DNA of 64,000 bases from Azospirillum brasilense (GCF_001315015.1 NZ_CP012914.1:1794501-1858500), one strand, 5' to 3'. Positions 44,912 to 54,129 are shown, counted from the first letter of the stretch. Made by a program: numbers and translations. The notes: generated by a model not told the origin, from the sequence alone.

Positions 44912-45283
44912 GGGAATGGAGTCTCGGCAGCGGGGACACGGGGCCTGTGGCACCCATTCAAGCCCGCCGAGGGGGCTCCGCGTCAAGCGCGGCGGTTTCC
45001 GAAGACGCCCGTGAGGAGAAAAGAAGACGGCGGTGTGCAAGGGTTTGGGGGGAAGCCTGGGCGGGGGACGCCGATCCAAGGCAAAAACCCGATGCACACC
45101 GCCGCAAGAAACGATCCGAGGGTATGCGGGAACATTCCGGATCGTGTGTGGCCGGCGGCGGGAACCGCCGGTGGATGACTCGCCAGTAATCAAACGTCGT
45201 CAATGACTGCAGTTGTAGCGTCGCCCGCCTGACCTCAGCGTTGCGGGATCATGAAATCGGTTTCATGAAACGCCCGCCTTCCA
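44912..45283. other. 372-bp intergenic region between cobQ and recG
   Basis: Spacer between the cobQ stop and the recG start, both on the minus strand. It must contain the recG promoter and the end of the cob transcript. Three consecutive hairpins fill 45028-45172 (listed separately); the rest shows no gene. Confidence 0.6.
45015..45172 (-). ncRNA. Candidate structured small RNA or complex terminator
   Basis: Read on the minus strand there are three hairpins in a row: a 7-bp stem CCGGCGG/CCGCCGG (45152-45171), a perfect 8-bp stem ACGATCCG/CGGATCGT (45111-45145) and a long arm pairing of 12 + 6 bp (45028-45046 with 45085-45104) enclosing a folded 38-nt loop. The last is followed by TCTTCTTTTC, a U-rich stretch fit for an intrinsic terminator. 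I recognise no known family: 6S, SRP and RNase P signatures are absent. It may equally be the 3' end of the cob mRNA. Confidence 0.35.
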
Positions 45284-46738
45284 TCAGCGCGCCGCGGCCA
45301 GCAGGGCGTCGACGTCCACATGCTCCTCCAGCCGGGCGGCGATGCGGTCGAGCGCCTGTTCGACCGTCGCCGCGTAGGACTGGCCGGACGCCTCCACCCC
45401 CAGCCCGGTCAGGAAGGCGGCGCGAAAGCCGTCCGCCCCGAACAGGCCGTGTAGGTAGCAGCCCATCACCCGCCCGTCGGCGGACACCGCGCCATCCGTC
45501 CGCCCGTTCGCCAGGGTCAGCATGGGGCGGGCGCGGTCCGTCCCCTCCGTGCGGCCCATGTGCATCTCGTAGCCGGCGACCGCGGCCCCCGTGATGGTCT
45601 CCGTCCCGGTCGCCTCCTCCAGCACCTTCGGCCCCTTCAGCACGGTGTCCACCTCCAGCAGGGCCAGCCCCTCGGCCTCGCCCGGCGGGCCCTCGATGCC
45701 GTCCGGGTCGGCGATGCGGCGGCCGAGCATCTGGTAGCCGCCGCAGATGCCCAGCACCCGCCCGCCGCGCCGGCGATGGGCGGCGAGGTCGACGTCCCAG
45801 CCCTGGGCGCGCAGCACCGCCAGATCGGCGATGGTCGCCTTGCTGCCCGGCAGGATGACCAGATCGGCGTCGCCCGGCAGCGGCTGGCCGCGCGGCACCA
45901 TGGACAGGGCCACGTCCGGCTCCTGGGCCAGCGGGTCGAAATCGTCGAAGTTGGCGATGCGCGACAGCATCGGCACGGCGACCCGCAGCCGCCCCCCGGA
46001 ACGGGTCTTCCAGGTGTCCAGCGCCACCGCGTCCTCCGCCGGCAGCAGGGCGGCGTCGGCCAGCCAGGGCACGACGCCGAAGCTTGGCCAGCCCGTGCGC
46101 TCCGCGATGACCGACAGACCGCCGTCGAACAGCCGCACGTCGCCGCGGAACTTGTTGATGAGGAAGCCGGCGACCAGCGCCCGCTCCTCCGGCGGGATCA
46201 GCGCGTGGGTGCCGACGAGGCTGGCGATCACCCCGCCGCGGTCGATGTCGCCGACCAGCACCACCGGCACGCCCGCCACGGTGGCGAAACCCATGTTGGC
46301 GATGTCGCCGGCCCGCAGATTGACCTCGGCCGGGCTGCCCGCCCCCTCGACCACCACCACGTCCGCCTCGGCCTTCAGCCGCTCGAAGCTGTCGAGCACG
46401 GTGGGGAGAAGCCGTCCCTTGCGCGACTGGTAATCGCCGGCCCGCGCCGTTCCCTCGACGACGCCGCGCACCACCACCTGGGACCCGACGTCCGACTGCG
46501 GCTTCAGCAGCACAGGGTTCATGTGGACGGACGGCGCCACCCCGCAGGCCCGCGCCTGGAGCGCCTGGGCGCGCCCGATCTCCCCGCCGTCGGCGGTGAC
46601 GGCGGCGTTGTTGGACATGTTCTGCGGCTTGAAGGGCCGCACGGTCAGGCCGCGGCGGACCAGCGCCCGGCACAGCCCGGCCACCAGCAGCGACTTGCCG
46701 ACGTCGGAGCCGGTGCCTTGGAGCATGATCGCGCGCAT
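45284..46738 (-). CDS. cobQ: Adenosylcobyric acid synthase (glutamine-hydrolysing)
   Basis: Amidates four side chains of adenosylcobyrinic diamide in B12 synthesis. 484 residues: an N-terminal P-loop ATPase domain (GTGSDVGKS at 8-16, PQNMSNNAA) and a C-terminal class I glutaminase domain with nucleophile Cys in [10 protein letters not shown] and catalytic His in CYLHGLFG. It starts 3 bp past the cobO stop, third gene of the cobU-cobO-cobQ operon. Confidence 0.96.
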   Translation of the reverse strand: MRAIMLQGTGSDVGKSLLVAGLCRALVRRGLTVRPFKPQNMSNNAAVTADGGEIGRAQALQARACGVAPSVHMNPVLLKPQSDVGSQVVVRGVVEGTARAGDYQSRKGRLLPTVLDSFERLKAEADVVVVEGAGSPAEVNLRAGDIANMGFATVAGVPVVLVGDIDRGGVIASLVGTHALIPPEERALVAGFLINKFRGDVRLFDGGLSVIAERTGWPSFGVVPWLADAALLPAEDAVALDTWKTRSGGRLRVAVPMLSRIANFDDFDPLAQEPDVALSMVPRGQPLPGDADLVILPGSKATIADLAVLRAQGWDVDLAAHRRRGGRVLGICGGYQMLGRRIADPDGIEGPPGEAEGLALLEVDTVLKGPKVLEEATGTETITGAAVAGYEMHMGRTEGTDRARPMLTLANGRTDGAVSADGRVMGCYLHGLFGADGFRAAFLTGLGVEASGQSYAATVEQALDRIAARLEEHVDVDALLAAAR

Positions 46739-46741
46739 GGC

Positions 46742-47383
46742 TCAGAACTCGATGCCCGGCTGGGCCTTGATGCCCGCCTGGAAGGGGTGCTTGACCAGGG
46801 TCATCTCGGTCACGAGGTCGGCGGCCTCGATCAGTTCCGGCTTGGCGGTGCGGCCGGTGACCAGCACATGCAGCCCCTCGCGCCGCCCGGTCAGCACCGG
46901 CAGCACCTCCTCCACCGGCAGGTAGCCCATGCGCAGGACGATGTTCAGCTCGTCCAGCACGACGAGGCTGTACCGGGGGTCGGCCATCAGTTCCTGCGCC
47001 TTGGCCCAGGCGGCCTTGGCGGCGGCGATGTCGCGCTCGCGGTCCTGGGTCTCCCAGGTGAAGCCCTCGCCCATCGTGAAGAAGTCCACGAGGTCGTCGA
47101 AGCGCTCCAGCGCCACCGTCTCGCCGGTGGACCAGGCGCCCTTGACAAACTGCACCACGCCCACCCGCATGCCGTGCCCGGCGGCGCGCAGGATCAGGCC
47201 GAAGGCAGCGGTGGATTTGCCCTTGCCGTTGCCGGTGTTGACCATCAGCAGGCCCTTCTCCTGCGTCTTGCCGGCCATCACCCGGTCGTGCAGCGCCTTG
47301 CGCCGCTTCATCTTCTCGGCGTGGCGCACGTTCTGGTCGTCAAGGTTCCGGCCGGCATCGTTCCGGTTGGCGTCTTCGGTCAT
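46742..47383 (-). CDS. cobO: Cob(I)yrinic acid a,c-diamide adenosyltransferase
   Basis: Adds the adenosyl group to cobalt using ATP. 213 residues from ATG 47383 (GGGAGAGACACC upstream). P-loop NTGNGKGKSTAAFG at about 49-62, GVVQFVKGAW and the Walker-B-like LVVLDELNIVLRMGY. CobA/CobO type, not PduO. Overlaps the cobU stop by 4 bp. Confidence 0.96.
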   Translation of the reverse strand: MTEDANRNDAGRNLDDQNVRHAEKMKRRKALHDRVMAGKTQEKGLLMVNTGNGKGKSTAAFGLILRAAGHGMRVGVVQFVKGAWSTGETVALERFDDLVDFFTMGEGFTWETQDRERDIAAAKAAWAKAQELMADPRYSLVVLDELNIVLRMGYLPVEEVLPVLTGRREGLHVLVTGRTAKPELIEAADLVTEMTLVKHPFQAGIKAQPGIEF

Positions 47384-47904
47384 GGTGTCTCTCCCTTCAG
47401 CAGCAGCGGCAGCCCGGCGGCGACGAAGGCCACCCGCTGGGCCACGGCGGCGATGTCCTGATGCAGCCGTCCCGCATGGTCGCGGAAGCGGCGGGCCAGC
47501 GCGTTGTCCGGCACGATGCCCAGCCCCACCTCGTTGGAAACCAGCACCACCCGCCCCTCCACACCGGCCAAAGCGGCCAGCAGCTCGGCGGAACGGGCGG
47601 GCACGTCGACGTCGGCCATCATCAGGTTGGACAGCCACAGCGTGAGGCAGTCGACCAGCACGTTCGTTCCGGAACCGGCGTGGCGGCGCAGCGCGCCGGG
47701 CAGGTCGAGCGGTTCCTCCACCGTCGTCCAGCCGGGGCCGCGGTCCTCCTTGTGGCGGGCGACGCGATCGGCCATCTCGGAGTCCCAGACCTGGGCGGTG
47801 GCGATGTAGACCCGCGGGCCGGGCGATGCGGTGACCAGCCCCTCGGCGTAGCGGCTCTTGCCGGAGCGGGCGCCGCCCAGGACGAGGGTGATATCGGTGC
47901 TCAT
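47380..47904 (-). CDS. cobU: Bifunctional adenosylcobinamide kinase/guanylyltransferase
   Basis: Phosphorylates adenosylcobinamide and then attaches GMP, preparing the nucleotide loop of B12 (also named CobP). 174 residues from ATG 47904. P-loop LVLGGARSGKSRYAE at about 7-21, the RVARHKEDRG segment with the guanylylated His, and VSNEVGLGIVP. It heads the cob operon. No cobalamin riboswitch is recognisable in the 202 bp upstream. Confidence 0.95.
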   Translation of the reverse strand: MSTDITLVLGGARSGKSRYAEGLVTASPGPRVYIATAQVWDSEMADRVARHKEDRGPGWTTVEEPLDLPGALRRHAGSGTNVLVDCLTLWLSNLMMADVDVPARSAELLAALAGVEGRVVLVSNEVGLGIVPDNALARRFRDHAGRLHQDIAAVAQRVAFVAAGLPLLLKGETP

Positions 47905-48106
47905 GACGGTCGGGCCACCTTGACGCCTGTGAGGGGACGCTTGCCGGACGGGCGCTTGCAGAACCGGATGGTTAGCGCAGTTGGCGGCTCGGCGCAAACC
48001 GCCATGGAGTTGCCGGAGCGGAGTACAGATCGGCGGTTGTCCTCCGCCGCTTCCGTCCCGTACCATCCGCCGCCTTCCCTCCCGAACGATCCCGGAGCCG
48101 CCGATC

Positions 48107-49102
48107 GTGACCGACACCACCCGGCCCCGCCCGGCCCTGGCCCGCGCCGCCGCCTTTCTCCGTCGCCTGACCGGAAAACTGTTCCGCCGCGGCGCCGCCG
48201 TTCCTCCGCCCCCGCCGAAGCCCGTCCCCGTGGCGGAGCCGATGGACTCCGGGGTCTTCACCGGCGAGTCCGGCTCGCTCGCCTACCGGCTGTTCGTGCC
48301 GAAGGGTGCGACGGCGGGACCGCGTCCGCTGCTGGTCATGCTGCACGGCTGCACCCAGTCGCCGGAAGACTTTGCCGTCGGAACCCGCATGAACCGGCTG
48401 GCCGAGGAGGCCGGTTGTCTCGTCCTCTACCCGGAGCAGACCCCAGCGGCGAACGACAAGAAATGCTGGAACTGGTTCAACCCCAACCACCAGCGTCGCG
48501 ACCGCGGCGAACCGGCGCTGATCGCCGGAGCGGCCCGGCAGGTCCTGGCGGAACAGGGGGCCGACCCGCAGCGCGTCTACGTCGCCGGGATTTCCGCAGG
48601 CGGGTCCGCCGCGATGGTCCTGGCAACCACCTATCCCGACCTGTTCGCCGCGGTGGGCGTCCATTCCGGCCTGCCCTACGGCGCGGCCAGCGGCGTGCCC
48701 TCCGCCCTGCTGGCGATGAAGGCCGGCTCCTCACCCGGCCAGCGTCCGGCGGCGGGGGCTCCGGTGGTCCCGGCCGTCGTCTTCCACGGCGACGCGGACA
48801 AGGTCGTGCACCCGCGCAACGGCGACCATGTGATGGCCCAGGCCACGGCCAACGCGGAGGGGCTGAGCGCGACGACCGAGGATGGGCAGGCACCCGGCGG
48901 GCACGGCTTCACCCGCACCGTCCACAAGGACCGCGATGGAGCAACGCTGTTCGAACAGTGGACCGTCCACGGCAGCGGCCACGCCTGGTCCGGCGGCAGC
49001 CCGGACGGCACCTACACCGACCCGCAGGGGCCGGACGCCGCGCGGGAGATGCTGCGTTTCTTCCTGTCCCACCGGCACGCCAAGCCCGCAAAAAGCGCGT
49101 GA
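48107..49102 (+). CDS. PHB depolymerase family esterase
   Basis: 331 residues from a GTG at 48107 (GGAG upstream). Alpha/beta hydrolase of the esterase-PHB family: oxyanion segment LLVMLHGCTQSPEDFA, nucleophile Ser163 in AGISAGGSAAM, Asp in HGDADKVVHP (about 229-231) and His292 in GSGHAWSGG. The N-terminal 45 residues are basic and proline-rich, without a clear signal peptide. Could act on poly-3-hydroxybutyrate oligomers or other esters; location uncertain. Confidence 0.9.
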   Translation: MTDTTRPRPALARAAAFLRRLTGKLFRRGAAVPPPPPKPVPVAEPMDSGVFTGESGSLAYRLFVPKGATAGPRPLLVMLHGCTQSPEDFAVGTRMNRLAEEAGCLVLYPEQTPAANDKKCWNWFNPNHQRRDRGEPALIAGAARQVLAEQGADPQRVYVAGISAGGSAAMVLATTYPDLFAAVGVHSGLPYGAASGVPSALLAMKAGSSPGQRPAAGAPVVPAVVFHGDADKVVHPRNGDHVMAQATANAEGLSATTEDGQAPGGHGFTRTVHKDRDGATLFEQWTVHGSGHAWSGGSPDGTYTDPQGPDAAREMLRFFLSHRHAKPAKSA

Positions 49103-49188
49103 GTCGGCGGTTACCACTTTTGCACAGCCGAATTCGCGACGCCCGTGCCATAAACTTCCTCAGCATCCACCAGCCCACCGATCCGGCC

Positions 49189-49464
49189 ATGCGCGTCACC
49201 GCTCCCCGCCTCGCTGCCCTCGGCGCCCTCGCGCTGTGCCTGTCGGCGTCGCCGACGGTCCAGGCCGCCAACGTCTCCGCCGGGCAGGCCGAGGCGAAGG
49301 AGGCCGCCAAGTCGCTGGGCAACTGCACGCCCGCCAAGGTGGAGGTGATGAGCTACGTCACCGGCCGCTCCGGCCAGACCGTGTTCAAGGTGGGCTGCAC
49401 GGAGGACAAGGACACCTTCGTGCTGGTGCAGTGCCGGTCGCGGATCTGCACGCTGCTGCGCTGA
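49189..49464 (+). CDS. Small exported protein, unknown function
   Basis: 91 residues from ATG 49189. Signal peptide about 1-26 (hydrophobic LAALGALALCLSA, cleavage near VQAANV), mature part about 65 residues with four cysteines (LGNCTPAK, VGCTED, VQCRSRICTLL). The mature sequence is strand-rich (TVFKVGC, TFVLVQC). No recognised family. Followed 64 bp later by a lipoprotein gene on the same strand. Confidence 0.65.
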   Translation: MRVTAPRLAALGALALCLSASPTVQAANVSAGQAEAKEAAKSLGNCTPAKVEVMSYVTGRSGQTVFKVGCTEDKDTFVLVQCRSRICTLLR

Positions 49465-49528
49465 TTCACGGCTTCTTAATGAGGTTCGCCTGGAATCGGA
49501 TCGAACACGGGACGGGGTGCGAAGGGTG

Positions 49529-49921
49529 ATGAGGCTCGCTCAGTCAATCGCGGTGCTGGCGTTGGCGGTGATCCCGCTCGGCGCTTGCGGCGGGCCGATG
49601 ATGGTCGCCAGCCTCGGCGCCGATCTGGCCTCCGTCACCAGCACCAAAAAGACGCTCGGCGATCATCTGGTGTCCGCCGCGACCGGGCGCGACTGCTCGT
49701 CCGTGTCCTTCTCGGAAACCGGGCATTACTGCCCGGAGAAGGTCTACGTCGACCGCTCCCGTGTCTATTGCTACAAGACGCTGGCCGACGTGGATTGCCA
49801 CCACATTCCCGACCCGCACCGCAACGGCCACACTGCTCTGGCGAGCCCGCCGCCGGACATCCGGCCGGAACCGCGGCAGCCGGGCTGGATCGAACGGATG
49901 ATGACCGCGGCGGAGCAATAA
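49529..49921 (+). CDS. Small lipoprotein, unknown function
   Basis: 130 residues. The N terminus is a lipoprotein signal with lipobox LGAC (Cys20). The mature part contains a DCSSVSFSETGHYCPEKVYVDR region and four further cysteines plus CHHIPDPHRNGH, suggesting a disulphide- or metal-binding surface. No family recognised. An alternative GTG start at 49517 adds four residues. Confidence 0.65.
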   Translation: MRLAQSIAVLALAVIPLGACGGPMMVASLGADLASVTSTKKTLGDHLVSAATGRDCSSVSFSETGHYCPEKVYVDRSRVYCYKTLADVDCHHIPDPHRNGHTALASPPPDIRPEPRQPGWIERMMTAAEQ

Positions 49922-49951
49922 GCCCGGCGGAGCAACCCCCCGCGCCGTTCC

Positions 49952-50410
49952 TCAGCGCATCTTCTTCGCCACGAAGGCCTTGGCGAGGGTCATCATCGCC
50001 TTTTCATGGGTGACGCCGCCCTGCCCGCCCTTGCCGGCGGGAACCACCATGGTGGCGGACTTGACCGGAGCGGGTGAGCCGGCGCGGCCACGCGGCGCGG
50101 GTGCGTCCTCACCGGGATCACGGCCGAGGCGGCTCAGCACGTCGGCCAGCGCCTCCTTGCTCAGCGCCGAATCCGCGGAACCACGGGACCGGCCCGGTGC
50201 CGCGGGCGCTGACCGGCTGGGCGCCGACGGGCGGACGCCCCGCTCGATCGCCGCGGCGGCGATGGCCTTCAGGAAAGGCTGCGAAATGCCCAGCAGAAGC
50301 TGCGGGTCCTCGGCCGCCCAGACCATCAGAAGCTTCTGCGCGGTCGCCCGGCTCCCCTTGGCCGCCACCAGCGCGTCGCGCACCTTGCCGTCCACATAGG
50401 AATTCGCCAT
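49952..50410 (-). CDS. Hypothetical cytoplasmic protein
   Basis: 152 residues from ATG 50410. The helical first 65 residues (VDGKVRDALVAAKGSRATAQKLLMVWAAEDPQLLLG) are followed by a low-complexity Ala/Pro/Arg/Ser stretch (about 68-130) and a short C-terminal helix (HEKAMMTLAKAFVAKKM). No family assigned and no signal peptide. Convergent with the lipoprotein gene. Confidence 0.65.
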   Translation of the reverse strand: MANSYVDGKVRDALVAAKGSRATAQKLLMVWAAEDPQLLLGISQPFLKAIAAAAIERGVRPSAPSRSAPAAPGRSRGSADSALSKEALADVLSRLGRDPGEDAPAPRGRAGSPAPVKSATMVVPAGKGGQGGVTHEKAMMTLAKAFVAKKMR

Positions 50411-50574
50411 CGCCACACGCCTCCGACCGCCGCGGACGCTTATCCGCGCAACAGGGCGACTCTCCGGCGGCAAGGGTTAACAAAGGGTTGCAAAGGCGGC
50501 TGTCCGAACGCGGCAAGGGTGCCCCACGGGCAGGGCGGTTGCGCGGCGGGGCGGGAATGGGGGATAGTGGGTCT

Positions 50575-51228
50575 ATGCTGATCGAAACCTACGCCGACCT
50601 GATCTGCCCCTGGTGCTACATCGGAAAGCGGCGGCTTGCCCGCGCGCTGGCCGACCGGCCCCGCGTCCAGGTGGAATTGCGCTGGCAGCCCTTCCAGCTC
50701 AACCCGGACATGGCGCCGGGCGGCATGGAGCGCAGCGCCTATCTGGCGGCCAAGTTCGGCGGCACGGAGCGGGCGCGGCAGATCCATCTGGTGGTCGAGG
50801 AAACGGCGGAGCGCGACGGCCTGCCGCTGCGGCTGGACCGCATCCGGCGCACGCCCAACAGCTTCGACGGTCATCGGCTGATCCGCATCGCCGCCCGCCA
50901 CGGGCTGGGCGACCGGATGGCGGACGCGCTGTTCCACGCCTATTTCGTGGACGGGCTGGACATCGGCGACCGCGACACGCTGGCCGCGACCGCCGCCGGC
51001 CTGGGTTTCGATTTCGCGGAGATCAAGACCCTGCTGACCGGCGATGCGGAGACCACGGCGGTCTTCAACGCCGACGCCACGGCGCGCCAGTTGGGCCTTC
51101 AGGCGGTGCCTTGCTATATCTTCAACCGGCGTTACGCGCTGTCCGGCGCGCAGGAGCCCGCCAGCTTCCTCCCGCTTCTCGACCTCGGGGTGGAGGAGCA
51201 GGAAGGCGTGACGGCGGCGGCCGACTGA
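50575..51228 (+). CDS. DsbA family oxidoreductase (FrnE-like)
   Basis: 217-residue cytoplasmic thioredoxin-fold protein with active-site CPWC at 11-14 (DLICPWCYIGKRRL) and the FrnE pattern FQLNPDMAPGGMERSAYLAAKFGG plus VPCYIFNRRYALSGAQ with the cis-Pro loop. No signal peptide. Likely a dithiol-disulphide isomerase or glutathione-linked reductase. Its TGA overlaps the arfB ATG by one base (TGATG), so the two genes are coupled. Confidence 0.92.
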   Translation: MLIETYADLICPWCYIGKRRLARALADRPRVQVELRWQPFQLNPDMAPGGMERSAYLAAKFGGTERARQIHLVVEETAERDGLPLRLDRIRRTPNSFDGHRLIRIAARHGLGDRMADALFHAYFVDGLDIGDRDTLAATAAGLGFDFAEIKTLLTGDAETTAVFNADATARQLGLQAVPCYIFNRRYALSGAQEPASFLPLLDLGVEEQEGVTAAAD

Positions 51229-51647
51229 TGATCCGGGTCACCCCGCGCATCAGCCTGGACGAAAGCGAGCTTCAGGAAAGCTTCATCCGCGCGTCCGGTC
51301 CCGGCGGCCAGCACGTCAACAAGACGGACAGCGCCGTCCAACTGCGCTTCGACGTGGCGGCCTCGCCGAACATCCCCGACGATGTGAAGGCCCGGCTGGT
51401 CCGGCTGGCCGGTTCGCGCATGACCGCGGCGGGCGTGCTGATCATCGTCGGCGACACCTACCGCAGCCAGCTGCGCAACCGCGAGGATGTGCGCGAGCGT
51501 CTGATCGACCTGATCCGCGACGCGACGGTGGTGCCCAAGAGCCGACGCCCGACCAAGCCGACCCTCGGCTCCAAGAAGCGTCGCCTGGAGGCCAAGGGTC
51601 AGCGGTCGGACATCAAGCGTCTGCGCTCCGGCAAGCCGGAGGATTGA
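51228..51647 (+). CDS. arfB: Alternative ribosome-rescue factor ArfB (peptidyl-tRNA hydrolase)
   Basis: 139 residues. The release-factor-like GGQ motif lies in ASGPGGQHVNK (about 22-32), and a long basic C-terminal tail (KSRRPTKP to KRLRSGKPED) is expected to enter the mRNA channel of stalled ribosomes. It hydrolyses peptidyl-tRNA on ribosomes lacking a stop codon. Coupled to the upstream FrnE-like gene. Confidence 0.94.
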   Translation: MIRVTPRISLDESELQESFIRASGPGGQHVNKTDSAVQLRFDVAASPNIPDDVKARLVRLAGSRMTAAGVLIIVGDTYRSQLRNREDVRERLIDLIRDATVVPKSRRPTKPTLGSKKRRLEAKGQRSDIKRLRSGKPED

Positions 51648-51653
51648 GGCCGC

Positions 51654-52097
51654 TCAATGAGCGGTCTTCTGCCGGTTCAGCGAGACCATGTTCCCGCCAT
51701 ACTGGAACTCCGGCAGGTTGGCGAACTGGTCCTTGGTGAGCTGTGTCGCCACGAGGGCGTCCTGCTGCTGGTTGTAGCGGACGTTGTCGATATCCAGCGC
51801 CACGTTGCGCCCGCCGATGCCCATGATGCCGCCGGTCGAGACCACGAGTTGGCTCGGGCGGTTGCTGCGGTTGAACAGGACATCCTCGACCTGCCCCACC
51901 TTCTGCCCGTCATAGGCGACGACAGACTTGCCCAGCATGGCCTGCGGCTCGATCCGCGAGGCGGTCTGGAGCGATTGCTCGGACATCGGGCGGGATGCCT
52001 GCTCGCTTCCCCCACCGAACCAGCTCGACGTCTCGGCGCAGCCCCCCAAAGCCAAAAGCGCGACCGCCGACAGGACCGGAACAGCAACCTTACGCAT
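51654..52097 (-). CDS. PRC-barrel domain lipoprotein
   Basis: 147 residues from ATG 52097. Lipobox LGGC with Cys20, a Ser/Gly-rich spacer, then a PRC-barrel domain (about 53-147) beginning AMLGKSVVAYDGQKVGQVEDVLF and NRPSQLVVSTGGIMGIGGRNVAL. PRC barrels are small protein-interaction or RNA-processing modules; in lipoprotein form they are common in alphaproteobacterial envelopes. Function unknown. Divergent from the transporter gene. Confidence 0.87.
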   Translation of the reverse strand: MRKVAVPVLSAVALLALGGCAETSSWFGGGSEQASRPMSEQSLQTASRIEPQAMLGKSVVAYDGQKVGQVEDVLFNRSNRPSQLVVSTGGIMGIGGRNVALDIDNVRYNQQQDALVATQLTKDQFANLPEFQYGGNMVSLNRQKTAH

Positions 52098-52254
52098 AGC
52101 CCCCTCCTTCTGACGAGATAACCACGCGGGTTTAAACAGGCCGTCGACCGCAATCGTCACGGTGTCTTGCGGCGATCGCGCCCGGTGCGCCGGAACGCGC
52201 CGCGTCCGGCCGCGTTCTGCACTCTCTCAACTCTCCCCCGAGGCTCCGCAGATT

Positions 52255-54126
52255 ATGGCCGAAGACACCGCCCGCCGGTTGCAGGCCCGCCCCATTCCGG
52301 TGCCGAAGGCCGCCCCGCCCGCCTCCACCCAGACGACGCTGCTGGTCATCGCGCTGGTGGTGGCGACCCTGTATCTGGGAAGCGACATCCTGGTCCCCAT
52401 CGCTCTGGCGGTGCTGCTGACCTTCGTCCTGGCGCCCATCGTCAGCCGGCTGGAGCGGCTGCGACTGGGCCGGGTGCCTTCGGTGCTGGCGGTGGTGGTG
52501 CTGGTCTTCGCGGGGATCGCCGGTTTCGGCATGGTGGTCGGTGGGCAGATCGCCGACCTCGCCAACAACCTGCCGAGCTATCAGAAGAATGTGCATGACA
52601 AGCTGGACTCGCTGCGCTCCCGCGCCACGTCGGCGGGCAGCGGCGGGGTGGTCCAACAGGCGACCGAAGCCTTCCGCGACCTGAAACAGGGTCTGGAGCA
52701 GGTGACCGGCGACACCCCGCCCACTGCCACGGCTCCGGCCAGCGCCCTGCCCGCCCCCGGCGCCGCACGGGAACCGGTGCCGGTGCGGATCGAGCAGGAC
52801 GGCGACGCCCTGACCATCATCAGCGACGTGCTGGGGCCGGCGATGGCGCCGGTCGCCACGGCGGGCATGGTGCTGGTCCTCACCATCTTCATGCTGCTGC
52901 AGCGCGAGGATCTGCGCGACCGGCTGATCCGGCTGGCCGGGTCCGGCGACCTCAGCCGCACGACGGAGGCGATGAACGACGCCGGCGAGCGGGTCAGCCG
53001 TTATCTGCTGATGCAGTGCGTGGTCAACGTCACCTACGGCCTGCCCATCGGGGTCGGGCTGTGGCTGATCGGCGTGCCCAACCCGTTGCTCTGGGGCCTG
53101 CTGTCGACGGTGCTGCGCTTCATCCCCTTCCTGGGGCCGGCGATCGCCGCGGCCTTCCCGATCCTGCTGTCCTTCGCGGTCGATGGGGGATGGACCCTGC
53201 CGCTGCTCTGCATCGCCCTGTTCGTGGCGGTGGAGCTGTTCTCCAACAACGTGGTGGAGCCCTGGCTCTACGGCTCGGCCACCGGCCTGTCGTCGCTGGC
53301 GATCATCGTGGCGGCGGTGTTCTGGACCACGCTGTGGGGACCGGTCGGCCTGCTGCTGGCGACGCCGCTGACCGTCTGCCTCGTCGTGCTGGGGCGGCAT
53401 GTGCCGCAGCTTCACTTCCTGGAAGTGATGCTGGGCGACCGCCCGGTCCTGCCCGATGAGGCAAAGCTGTACCAGCGCCTGCTCGCCCGCGATCCCATCG
53501 AGGCCATGGAGATCGCCGAGGAGAAGATGAGCAAGGGCGGGCTGGTGGAGGCCGGGCACGGACTGCTCATCCCCACCCTGTCGCTGGCCGAGCAGGACCG
53601 CCAGCGCAACCGCCTGAACCCGGAAGGACGGCAGGCGGTGGCCGAGGGCATGGTGGCCTTGCTGGACGAGATGATGGAGTCCTCGCCGCCCGCCGCGGAG
53701 GACACGCCGCTGGTCCTGTGCATCGGCGCCCGCAACGACCTGGACGAGGCGGCGGCGGCGCTTCTCGGCCACATGCTGCGCCCGCGCGGGCTGCGCGCCG
53801 ACGTGATCCCCTGCGAGAAGGTGTCCGTCCGCTCCATCGCCGCGCTGGCCCCGACCGGCGTGTCGGCGGTGGTGCTGTCCTACCTGAACCCGTCCGCCCT
53901 GTCGCACGCCCGGCGGCTGGTGCGCCGGTTGCGCCTGCATTTCGGCCCGAACGTGCCGATCCTGCTCTGCCTGTGGAGCGCCCACCCCGAGGCCGACGCG
54001 CCGGAGCACGCCATATCCCAGACCTCAGCCGACCGCGTCGCCACCAGCCTGACCGGCGCCGTCACCCAGTTGGAGGAGATGGGTGTGCTCGCCGCCGTCG
54101 AGGCGGAGAAGGCCCCTCAGGCGTGA
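52255..54126 (+). CDS. PerM/AI-2E-family transporter with C-terminal B12-binding-like domain
   Basis: 623 residues, far longer than ordinary AI-2E/PerM permeases (about 350). Residues 1-395 form the permease: helices near 27-62, 75-97, 190-215 and several from 250 to 380, with the family segment PFLGPAIAAAFPILL. The added part is a helical bundle (about 400-475, DPIEAMEIAEEKMSKGGL, LLIPTLSLAEQDR) and an alpha/beta domain (485-600, LVLCIGARNDLDEAAAALLG). This order matches a B12-binding module, but the cobalamin motif D-x-H-x-x-G reads D-L-D-E-A (Asp495/Asp497), so it lacks the His ligand. I infer a regulatory or protein-binding role. Confidence 0.82.
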   Translation: MAEDTARRLQARPIPVPKAAPPASTQTTLLVIALVVATLYLGSDILVPIALAVLLTFVLAPIVSRLERLRLGRVPSVLAVVVLVFAGIAGFGMVVGGQIADLANNLPSYQKNVHDKLDSLRSRATSAGSGGVVQQATEAFRDLKQGLEQVTGDTPPTATAPASALPAPGAAREPVPVRIEQDGDALTIISDVLGPAMAPVATAGMVLVLTIFMLLQREDLRDRLIRLAGSGDLSRTTEAMNDAGERVSRYLLMQCVVNVTYGLPIGVGLWLIGVPNPLLWGLLSTVLRFIPFLGPAIAAAFPILLSFAVDGGWTLPLLCIALFVAVELFSNNVVEPWLYGSATGLSSLAIIVAAVFWTTLWGPVGLLLATPLTVCLVVLGRHVPQLHFLEVMLGDRPVLPDEAKLYQRLLARDPIEAMEIAEEKMSKGGLVEAGHGLLIPTLSLAEQDRQRNRLNPEGRQAVAEGMVALLDEMMESSPPAAEDTPLVLCIGARNDLDEAAAALLGHMLRPRGLRADVIPCEKVSVRSIAALAPTGVSAVVLSYLNPSALSHARRLVRRLRLHFGPNVPILLCLWSAHPEADAPEHAISQTSADRVATSLTGAVTQLEEMGVLAAVEAEKAPQA

Positions 54127-54129
54127 CGG

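Noticed and set aside
47905..48106. Possible cobalamin riboswitch before cobU
   Set aside because: A sequence resembling GCCAACTG is present on the minus strand, but the other conserved arms and B12 box context are not, so I do not call it.
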